This document shows, piece after piece, positions 44,270 through 50,769 of a DNA stretch of 50,769 bases (within the stretch, counting starts at the first letter, position 1; each line of letters starts with the position of its first letter). This DNA is from Thermoflexus hugenholtzii JAD2 (lineage in GTDB: Bacteria; Chloroflexota; Chloroflexia; Chloroflexales; Roseiflexaceae), in the NCBI GenBank assembly GCA_945881915.1, contig CAMCVW010000024.1, positions 1 to 50,769 of the forward strand, written 5' to 3'. The translations under genes were made by a program, and so were the position numbers. Under the pieces are notes generated by a model. It had not been told where the DNA came from, searched no databases, and saw only the letters and a program-made list of their open reading frames with translations.

Positions 44270-44295
44270 GCGGGGTTTATTGCAATAAACCCCGC
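44270..44295. repeat. R1 palindrome, copy 3 (26 bp, perfect)
   Basis: GCGGGGTTTATTG (44270-44282) followed by its exact reverse complement (44283-44295). Again next to R2 units, as at 34296-34406. Confidence 0.92.
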
Positions 44296-44302
44296 AAACG
44301 GG

Positions 44303-44451
44303 ATGCCATGACGGGGTGGCGGAAGGGACGGGGTTTCAAGACTTAATTGGATGCAGATCACCTGGAATGAAGATGGCACGCCGACGGAGGCGTGTCGCGC
44401 GCAGGAGATTGTGGTTGTGTCGGCATGCCATGACGGGGTGGCGGAAGGGAC
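44303..44451 (+). repeat. 27-bp perfect direct repeats, 122 bases apart
   Basis: The 27-base segment beginning ATGCCATGACGGGGTGGC occurs identically at 44303-44329 and 44425-44451. The interval between them contains no gene (a short hairpin GGCACGCC/AGGCGTG near 44375-44395). Likely a duplication; the second copy abuts the terminator of the lipoprotein gene. Confidence 0.9.
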
Positions 44452-44485
44452 AAAAAAATCCCCGTGCGCCGATTGGCGCACGGGG
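44452..44485 (-). terminator. Terminator after the small lipoprotein gene
   Basis: Perfect 11-bp stem CCCCGTGCGCC (44460-44470) and GGCGCACGGGG (44475-44485), loop GATT, followed on the reverse strand by ATTTTTTTG. Confidence 0.9.
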
Positions 44486-44505
44486 TTCCATTGGAACAAG
44501 CAACC

Positions 44506-44799
44506 TTACGGAACGGCGACGGGCACGACTTCTTCGCGGCCATCACAGGTCTCGAGCTTGAGGTCGTAGTTACCGCCAGTTTCGACGACGATGCTCGTGC
44601 TTTCTTTGGCGGCGAGGACTGCACCATCCTTGAGGTTGTTTTCGCCGAATGCGTCTGCCCCACCAGCAGAGACGTACAGACCACAGAGGTCAGCATCCTG
44701 AGGAGCGGTGACGTTGATCTTGTGGGTTACACCACTGCAGGCCGAGATCGAAAAGACCGCAACGAGAGACAACAGTAGCAATGAGAGTGAACGACGCAT
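44506..44799 (-). CDS. Small lipoprotein, unknown function
   Basis: 97 residues from ATG 44799 (AAGGAGAATTCC upstream, ideal spacing); an earlier in-frame start is not supported. Signal peptide MRRSLSLLLLSLVAVFSISAC with lipobox ISAC. The mature part is about 75 residues with two further cysteines (LCGLYV, ETCDGRE) that could form a disulfide, and two VETGGNYDLKLE-like beta strands. Related to short secreted proteins of unknown role. Single gene with its own terminator. Confidence 0.8.
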   Translation of the reverse strand: MRRSLSLLLLSLVAVFSISACSGVTHKINVTAPQDADLCGLYVSAGGADAFGENNLKDGAVLAAKESTSIVVETGGNYDLKLETCDGREEVVPVAVP

Positions 44800-45031
44800 G
44801 GAATTCTCCTTCGCTGAAAAACAGCACAAGCCATGGAGTGTGAGAAAGACATATAAATACTACCAGAATCTGTACCGTTTGGCAAGAAGTTCCGTATGCA
44901 ACGATGTAATCGTAGCCACAAAAATGTTGGCTCCTGCGCACTGAAAAATTAACCCTCATTTAACGTTTTCGCATCAGATAAATAACACCCATTTGGTACG
45001 GTAAGGTCATTCGTCCGATGTGAGGCTGAAT

Positions 45032-45622
45032 ATGACCGAACAAAAATCCCATTGGTTTACATCACAAATCGTGCTGAGCTCGTTGATTGTTGTGCTGTCG
45101 TTGTTTACTGCGTATATCAGCTACGAGCGGTCGTTGGCGAGCTCGGCGCAGTTGCGGCAGAACACGGCCGGCTTGCGTGAACTCATGCTGGGTACGTCGG
45201 CCGAAACCATGGCCAACGCGACCTTCCAATCCGACTTGTCCAATTACAGCGATGCCGAATTTGCCACCGACGAAGACCAACAGCTGAAGTATGAGCTGCG
45301 CTACTCCGAAGAACTCAGCGCAGATATCGAAGCCAATCCCGACGATCCGTTTTCGGATGCGTACTTCGCGGAAATATTTGGACCGTCCGACGAACATCAT
45401 GACGACGCCGAATTGCTGTTCATCGCCGCCGATGGCTACTCGAAGCGCGGAAACGCCCTGCAGCAGATTATTTTGATTACCACGTTGGGGTTAGGATTCG
45501 TGGCCTGGACCTCGGTCATCAAAAACGAACGGCACCTGATCCGCATTGTCTTTATCGCCTTTGCGTTTATGACGCTTGGGTATAGCATCTATCTGTTTAC
45601 GCTGGTGCCGGTAGTGGGGTAG
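45032..45622 (+). CDS. Membrane protein with acidic extracytoplasmic loop
   Basis: 196 residues from ATG 45032 (GAGG upstream); a GTG four codons earlier is less likely. Helix 1 at about 10-32 (SQIVLSSLIVVLSLFTAYI), then about 100 acidic residues (YSDAEFATDEDQQ, DPFSDAYFAEIFGPSDEHHDDAE), then two helices at about 141-160 and 167-189. No family recognised. Single gene; 44830-45031 upstream shows no other element. Confidence 0.75.
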   Translation: MTEQKSHWFTSQIVLSSLIVVLSLFTAYISYERSLASSAQLRQNTAGLRELMLGTSAETMANATFQSDLSNYSDAEFATDEDQQLKYELRYSEELSADIEANPDDPFSDAYFAEIFGPSDEHHDDAELLFIAADGYSKRGNALQQIILITTLGLGFVAWTSVIKNERHLIRIVFIAFAFMTLGYSIYLFTLVPVVG

Positions 45623-45810
45623 GGGGAGCAGCGATACACGTTCATTGCAATCCAAAGAGGTATCGCATGCGTGCGGTACTTCTTTTTTGCACGTTGCAGG
45701 GGGCTCAGGTCGGGGCTTTTTGTAAAAAATTCTATTGAACGTGAATCGGCATACCATGTTTACTACATTCAATGGTAGACTACAAAGAACCGATTCTGTC
45801 CGAGGTGCCC

Positions 45811-47196
45811 ATGCAATCGACCATTACCGCCATCACCGCCCAGATGCAGGCAGCCCAGTTGGACCCGGCCGCCATCGGCGCGTTCATCGACGCCTACGGC
45901 CAACTCGCTGCCGGGGCCAGCGGCATGCTCCCCGAGGCGACCATCCAACCGGTGCGCGACGTCCCCACTCTGGGCGCGCTCGACGCACACACCGCCGCGG
46001 GCAGTGCGGCCCTCAAAAAGACCATCGTCCTGCGCCTCAACGGCGGCCTAGGCACCGGCATGGGCCTCGAGCAGGCCAAATCACTGCTGCGGGTGCGCGG
46101 CGACGACACGTTCCTCGATATCGTCGCCAAACAGCACCGCGCCCTAGTACAGCAGACCGGCGTGTCGCTGCCGCTGGTGTTTATGAACAGCTTCGCCACC
46201 GACGACGACACGCGGGCCTACCTGGCGCGCTACCCCGACCTCGACACGCGCTCCGTGGTGCAGGGGCGTGTCCCCAAGATCCGCGTCGACACGCTGGCCC
46301 CCATCGACTGGCCGGCCGACCCTGAGCTCGCATGGTGCCCTCCCGGTCACGGCGAGCTGTACCGCGTCTTGTGGAGCAGCGGGGTGCTCGACGCACTCAT
46401 CGCCGCCGGCTACGAGTACGTCTACTCGGCCAACATCGACAACCTGGGTGCCACCATCGATACGCGCATCCTAGGGTACATGGCCAGCCAGCAGATCCCC
46501 TTTGTGATGGAGGTCACCCGGCGCACCGAGGCCGACCGCAAGGGCGGTCACCTGGCGCAACGCCCCGACGGCCAGTATGTGCTGCGTGAGAGTGCGCAGT
46601 GCCCGCCGGCCGATATGGACGCCTTCCAAGACATCGATGCGCATCAATACTTCAACACCAACAACGTCTGGTTTGCCCTGCGCCCGATGCGTGATCTGTT
46701 GGACAAAAACGGCGGGTTTTTGCCGTTGCCGATTATCGTCAATCGCAAAACCGTCGACGTGCGCGATCCGGCCTCGCCGGCGGTCATCCAGCTCGAGAGC
46801 GCTATGGGCGCGGCTATCGGCATCATCCTCGGCGCACAGGCGGTAGCGGTCCCGCGTGAGCGTTTTATGCCGGTCAAAAGCTGCCAAGACCTGCTGGTGC
46901 TGCGTTCGGATTGCTTTGCCCTCAACGACGCTTACCACCTGGTGCAGCGCCACCCGGGCCAGACGCTACCCATCGTGCAGCTCGATCAGCACTTTTACAA
47001 GGTCATCAGCGACTTCGAGCAGCGCTTCCCCGCCGGATCGCCGCTGCTCCAGCAGTGCACCGCGCTGACCGTGACGGGCGATGTGACCTTTGGGGCTGAT
47101 GTGTCGTGTACGGGTGCGGTGACTATCCGGGCAGTGGCGCCGGCGCACATTGCGGCGGGTACGCAATTGCCTGATGGACTGCATTCTATTGCCTGA
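45811..47196 (+). CDS. UTP-glucose-1-phosphate (UDPGP-type) uridylyltransferase
   Basis: 461 residues from ATG 45811 (GAGGTG upstream); an in-frame ATG 39 bases earlier lacks a ribosome site. Belongs to the eukaryote-like UDPGP family (PF01704): LNGGLGTGMG (77-85), NSFAT for nucleotide binding, EVTRRTEADRKGGHL, FNTNNVWF and a C-terminal beta-helix-like tail with VTGDVTFGADVSCTGAVTI. Makes UDP-glucose (or another UDP-sugar) from sugar-1-phosphate and UTP. No GalU of the usual bacterial type is in the window. Terminates before the metH promoter. Confidence 0.9.
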   Translation: MQSTITAITAQMQAAQLDPAAIGAFIDAYGQLAAGASGMLPEATIQPVRDVPTLGALDAHTAAGSAALKKTIVLRLNGGLGTGMGLEQAKSLLRVRGDDTFLDIVAKQHRALVQQTGVSLPLVFMNSFATDDDTRAYLARYPDLDTRSVVQGRVPKIRVDTLAPIDWPADPELAWCPPGHGELYRVLWSSGVLDALIAAGYEYVYSANIDNLGATIDTRILGYMASQQIPFVMEVTRRTEADRKGGHLAQRPDGQYVLRESAQCPPADMDAFQDIDAHQYFNTNNVWFALRPMRDLLDKNGGFLPLPIIVNRKTVDVRDPASPAVIQLESAMGAAIGIILGAQAVAVPRERFMPVKSCQDLLVLRSDCFALNDAYHLVQRHPGQTLPIVQLDQHFYKVISDFEQRFPAGSPLLQQCTALTVTGDVTFGADVSCTGAVTIRAVAPAHIAAGTQLPDGLHSIA

Positions 47197-47212
47197 TACG
47201 GCACTGATAGTG

Positions 47213-47242
47213 TTGACAAACGCGGCGCGTCCGTGGTACAAC
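47213..47242 (+). promoter_or_regulatory. Candidate metH promoter
   Basis: TTGACA at 47213-47218 is a perfect -35 box; 18 bases later TACAAC (47237-47242) is a plausible -10. Located 60 bases before ATG 47302. No cobalamin or SAM riboswitch is seen in the 100-base leader. Confidence 0.55.
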
Positions 47243-47301
47243 AGATGATGAATGACATAATGTGATTGCCCCTGTGGCAGCTGGTATAGAAAGATGCTTC
47301 C

Positions 47302-50300
47302 ATGTCGCGACCGACCTACCTCCAAGCCCTGACCCAGCGTGTGCTCATCTATGACGGCGCAATGGGCACCAGTATCGACGATTTTGATCTGACCGCCGAA
47401 GACTACGGCGGCGAGCGTACGTTTGGTTGCCGCGACTACCTCGTGATAACCCGGCCCGACGTGATTGGCAAGATCCACGCGTCGTTCATGGAGGCAGGCT
47501 CCGACGTGCTCGAGACCTGCACCTTCCAAGCCACCAAACCGCGCCTCGAGGAATGGGGTCTGGGCGAAAAAGTCCACGAGGTCAACGTCACCGCCGCCCG
47601 GTTGGCCCGCTCGGTGGCCGACAGCTACACCGCCAAAGACGGTCGCCACCGCTACGTGGCCGGCTCGATTGGACCCACCGGCAAGCTTCCCTCCTCCAAT
47701 GACCCGGCCCTGAGTGATGTGACGTTTGATCAGCTGAGCGACACCTTCCGCGAGCAGGCCATGGCCCTCATCGAAGGCGGCGTCGACGTGTTGCTGGTCG
47801 AGACCAGCGTCGACATCCTCGAGGTCAAGGCCGCGCTTGACGGTCTGCGCCGCGCCAAAAAAGACATGAACCGGCCCAATGTGGCTGTACAGGCCCAGAT
47901 TTTCCTCGATATGAGTGGGCGTATGTTGCTGGGGACCGACATCCCCGCCTACATTGCCACCATGGAGGCCATGCCGGTCGACGTGATCGGATTGAATTGC
48001 AGCACCGGCCCCGAGCACATGCGCGAGGCCATCCAATACCTGACGGCGCACTCACGCAAGCCCATTTCGTGTATCCCCAATGCCGGCCTGCCTATCGAGG
48101 TCGACGGCGCGACGGTGTTCCCAATGGAGCCCGCGCCCTTCGCCATTACGTTGGGCGAGTTCGTCACAAAATACGGTGTCAGCGTGGTCGGCGGCTGCTG
48201 CGGCACGCGCCCGGCCCACATCGCCAAATTGCGTGAACATCTGGGCGACGACATCGTCCCCATGGTGCGCGACATCGAATACATCCCCAGCGTCTCGTCG
48301 GGCATCCGCTCGGCGGCACTGCAGCAGGACGGTACGTTGACCATGATCGGCGAGCGCGTCAACACGCTGGGCTCGCGCAAGGTCAAACGGTTGCTCATCA
48401 ACGACGACTACGACGGTGTGCTCGAAGTGGCCCGTGAACAGGTCGACAGCGGCTCGCACATGCTCGACGTGTGTGTGGCCATGACCGAGCGGAGCGACGA
48501 ACGCGAACAGATGGTGGCGTTGATCAAAAAACTCACCATGAACGTCGAACTGCCCCTCGTCATCGACACCACCGAGCAAGACGTGCTCGAGGCTGCCTTG
48601 GCAAGCTACCCGGGCCGCGCCATCGTGAACTCGGTGTCGCTCGAGGGTGGCCGCGGTGAGAAAATCGACAAAATCATGCCGCTCATCGCCCGCTACGGCG
48701 CAGCCACGGTGGCGATGACCATCGACGAGACCGGCATGGCGCATTCGGCCGAGCGCAAGCTCGAGATAGCCCAGCGCCTGGCCACCATCGCCCGCGAGGA
48801 ATTTGGGGTACCGGCCGAGGCGCTGATTTTCGACGTGCTCACCTTCCCCATTACCACCGGCCAAGAAGAACTGCGCCATGCTGCGGTCGAGACCCTCAAC
48901 GGCATCCGCTTGGTCAAAAAACACATCCCCGGCTGCTTTACGACCTTGGGCGTCAGCAATCTGAGCTTCGGCGTGGCGCCGCATGCCCGGGCAGCCTTGA
49001 ACTCGGTCTTTTTGTTCCATGCTGTGGCAGCGGGGCTCGACACCGCGATTATCAACCCGAGCCATGTCAGCCCATATGCCGAAATTCCCCAGGACCAGCG
49101 TGAACTCTGCGAGGACTTGATTTTCGCCAAACGTGAAGACGCCCTGGCCCGTTACATCCAGTTCTATGAGGCGAACGGCTCGAGTGACGAAAAAGAAGTC
49201 GTCAATCCGACCGCCGGTATGTCCGTCGACGAGCGTTTGTACTGGAAAATCCTGCACCGCAAAAAAGAAGGCGTCGAGGCCGACATCGATGAGTCCGTCC
49301 AACAACGCTTGACCCCGCACGGCTTTGTGTTGGGCGACACCGTCGCCACCACGATGAACGCCGAAGGCGCCTCGCCGCAGGGCCTCGAAGCCGTCGCAGT
49401 CCTCAACAACGTGCTGTTGCCGGCGATGAAGCAAGTCGGCGATTTGTTTGGCGCTGGGCAGTTGATTTTGCCCTTTGTGCTGCAGAGTGCCGAGGTCATG
49501 AAGAAGACCGTGTCGCATCTGGAGCGCTATCTCGACCGGCTCGAAGGCACCAGCAAGGGCAAAGTGGTCCTCGCCACGGTCTATGGCGACGTGCACGACA
49601 TCGGCAAAAACCTGGTCAACACGATTTTGTCCAACAACGGCTACACCGTCTATGACCTGGGCAAGCAAGTCCCGGTCAATACCATCATCGAAAAAGCGCT
49701 CGAAGTCGGTGCCGACGCCATTGGTTTGTCGGCGCTGTTGGTCAGTACGTCCAAGCAGATGCCCATCATGGTCCAAGAACTGCACAAGCGCGGCTTGTCG
49801 TTCCCCGTGATGGTCGGTGGTGCAGCGATTAATCGACAGTACGGCCAGCGCATCAGCTTTGTGGATGGCGACGAGATGTACGGCGCCGGCGTGTTCTACT
49901 GCAAAGACGCCTTCGAAGGCCTCGAGACGATGGACACGTTGATCGATCCCAAGCTCGGGCCGAACTTCAAAACCCAGGTGCAGAGCGATGCCGTCGCCGC
50001 CAAGCACGACAAAGAGCGCGGCCGGCAGACGCTGACGACGCACGGCCGGGCCGGGACCGGCGATGCCAATGCACGGTCGGCCGTCAAAAGCGACAATCCT
50101 GTGCCGACGCCGCCGTTCTGGGGCGCACAGGTATTGACCCGCATCCGCCTCGACGACGTGGTGGCCAGCATGGACCGCAACGCGTTGTACCGCCTGCAGT
50201 GGGGTGCCAAAAACGCCAAGGGCGAGGAATGGGAAAAGCTGAAGGCCGAATTCGACATCAAAGTGCGCGACTTGATGCGCGAAGCCGACCGCGACGGCTG

Positions 50301-50769
50301 GCTCGAGCCCAAGGTCGTCTATGGTTATTACCCGTGTCAATCCCAAGGCCAAGACGTCATCGTCTATGACCCAACCGACCGTTCCAAGGTGCTACAGCGC
50401 TTTGTCTTCCCCCGCCAGCCCGAACGCGAACGCCTCTGTCTGGCCGATTACTACCGTTCGGTCGCGTCGGGCGAGTACGACGTGATTGCCTTGCAGGTCG
50501 TCACGATGGGCACCAAGGTCGACGACATGACCGAAGAACTGCAGAAGCAAGGCGATTACAGCCGCTCGTACTTTATCCATGGCTTGGCGGTTTCGCTGGC
50601 CGAGGGCTTGGCAGAGTACACCAATAAGTTGGTGCGCCAGAGCCTGGGCTTGGGTGGTGAGCAAGGGCGGCGCTATTCGTGGGGCTACCCGGCTTGTCCA
50701 GATTTGGATGAACACACCAAGTTGTTTGCGATTTTGCCTACGGACAAAATCGATGTGACGCTGACCGAG
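47302..50769 (+). CDS. metH: Cobalamin-dependent methionine synthase, 3'-truncated by window edge
   Basis: 1156 codons are visible in an open frame from ATG 47302; full-length MetH has about 1170-1240. Transfers a methyl group from methyltetrahydrofolate to homocysteine via B12. Modules in order: homocysteine domain (about 1-320) with zinc ligands C233 (LNCSTG), C299 and C300 (GGCCGTR); pterin domain (about 345-620); B12 cap and binding domains with DVHDIG (His765, the cobalt ligand) and LSALLVST; and the reactivation domain with the AdoMet-binding region RYSWGYPACPD (R1124 to Y1129), so the whole reactivation cycle is expected. Ribosome site is weak (GAAAG). Expected to use cobalt delivered by an importer such as cbiMQO. 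Confidence 0.97.
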   Translation, partial: MSRPTYLQALTQRVLIYDGAMGTSIDDFDLTAEDYGGERTFGCRDYLVITRPDVIGKIHASFMEAGSDVLETCTFQATKPRLEEWGLGEKVHEVNVTAARLARSVADSYTAKDGRHRYVAGSIGPTGKLPSSNDPALSDVTFDQLSDTFREQAMALIEGGVDVLLVETSVDILEVKAALDGLRRAKKDMNRPNVAVQAQIFLDMSGRMLLGTDIPAYIATMEAMPVDVIGLNCSTGPEHMREAIQYLTAHSRKPISCIPNAGLPIEVDGATVFPMEPAPFAITLGEFVTKYGVSVVGGCCGTRPAHIAKLREHLGDDIVPMVRDIEYIPSVSSGIRSAALQQDGTLTMIGERVNTLGSRKVKRLLINDDYDGVLEVAREQVDSGSHMLDVCVAMTERSDEREQMVALIKKLTMNVELPLVIDTTEQDVLEAALASYPGRAIVNSVSLEGGRGEKIDKIMPLIARYGAATVAMTIDETGMAHSAERKLEIAQRLATIAREEFGVPAEALIFDVLTFPITTGQEELRHAAVETLNGIRLVKKHIPGCFTTLGVSNLSFGVAPHARAALNSVFLFHAVAAGLDTAIINPSHVSPYAEIPQDQRELCEDLIFAKREDALARYIQFYEANGSSDEKEVVNPTAGMSVDERLYWKILHRKKEGVEADIDESVQQRLTPHGFVLGDTVATTMNAEGASPQGLEAVAVLNNVLLPAMKQVGDLFGAGQLILPFVLQSAEVMKKTVSHLERYLDRLEGTSKGKVVLATVYGDVHDIGKNLVNTILSNNGYTVYDLGKQVPVNTIIEKALEVGADAIGLSALLVSTSKQMPIMVQELHKRGLSFPVMVGGAAINRQYGQRISFVDGDEMYGAGVFYCKDAFEGLETMDTLIDPKLGPNFKTQVQSDAVAAKHDKERGRQTLTTHGRAGTGDANARSAVKSDNPVPTPPFWGAQVLTRIRLDDVVASMDRNALYRLQWGAKNAKGEEWEKLKAEFDIKVRDLMREADRDGWLEPKVVYGYYPCQSQGQDVIVYDPTDRSKVLQRFVFPRQPERERLCLADYYRSVASGEYDVIALQVVTMGTKVDDMTEELQKQGDYSRSYFIHGLAVSLAEGLAEYTNKLVRQSLGLGGEQGRRYSWGYPACPDLDEHTKLFAILPTDKIDVTLTE

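Noticed and set aside
34296-44295. R1/R2 repeats as a CRISPR array
   Set aside because: Copies are isolated or in tandem without regular unique spacers, and no cas gene is present.
47197-47301. Cobalamin or SAM riboswitch before metH
   Set aside because: Leader is only about 60 bases after the promoter; no B12 box or SAM-box core could be seen.
48052-50352. 766-codon open frame on the reverse strand, inside metH
   Set aside because: Antisense to intact, motif-rich MetH; composition (His, Gly, Asp-rich) is a mirror of metH codon bias and no ribosome site is seen.

Overview
The window looks like a stretch of a free-living, aerobically respiring bacterial chromosome with roughly 60% GC (judged by eye). 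A heme A synthase-like domain fused to heme O synthase (CtaB), an extended intergenic terminator style and the mix of housekeeping genes point to Chloroflexota, class Chloroflexia, but this is an inference from gene architecture, not a phylogenetic result. No rRNA, tRNA, CRISPR array, prophage or complete insertion sequence is seen. Both ends cut genes: thrS loses its 5' end at base 1 and metH runs off at base 50769.

Layout. 1-8.7 kb: thrS, two small membrane proteins, a kinase-like phosphotransferase, an isoaspartyl peptidase, a YfhO-like membrane protein and formate-tetrahydrofolate ligase (fhs). 8.7-10.8 kb: a decayed island with two pseudogene remnants and a methyltransferase of lower GC, bracketed by two copies of the ctaB tail plus terminator. 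10.8-14.8 kb: the ctaA-like/ctaB fusion and a large polytopic membrane protein. 14.9-21.1 kb: a four-gene MacAB/FtsX-type exporter operon (lipoprotein adaptor, 978-residue permease, two ATPases, one carrying a C-terminal AbrB-type domain). 21.6-26.6 kb: a membrane protein with a degenerate PP2C fold, zwf, and a patatin lipase. 26.6-30.8 kb: a flippase-like protein and a complete nickel/cobalt ECF importer (cbiM-cbiQ-cbiO, with a His-rich tail on the ATPase). 31-34.2 kb: a GNAT acetyltransferase, three DinB-fold paralogues and a threonine dehydratase-like enzyme. 34.3-37.9 kb: two MFS transporters around a TetR regulator with a clear operator. 38-47.2 kb: AlkD, two DUF1905 proteins, homoserine dehydrogenase, a REP-associated tyrosine transposase (RAYT) homologue, an SDR, a creatininase-family hydrolase, an EamA transporter, two small envelope proteins and a UDP-sugar pyrophosphorylase. 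47.3 kb to the end: cobalamin-dependent methionine synthase.

Functional links. fhs and metH both serve the one-carbon pool; hom feeds methionine and threonine synthesis; the cobalt/nickel importer could supply cobalt for the B12-dependent MetH. These are pathway inferences; the genes are not adjacent.

The most unusual content is between 34 and 45 kb. Two families of short palindromic repeats (R1, a spacer-free palindrome with core TTTATTGCAATAAA; R2, a CCCCGC/GCGGGG hairpin) occur together in two intergenic regions, and R1 also sits directly upstream of the RAYT gene. In that RAYT the second histidine of the HUH motif is a glutamine. A perfect 40-bp palindrome and an 18-bp tandem array lie beside it. 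This resembles the REP/BIME-RAYT systems of proteobacteria but in a different sequence form, and is the best candidate here for something undescribed.
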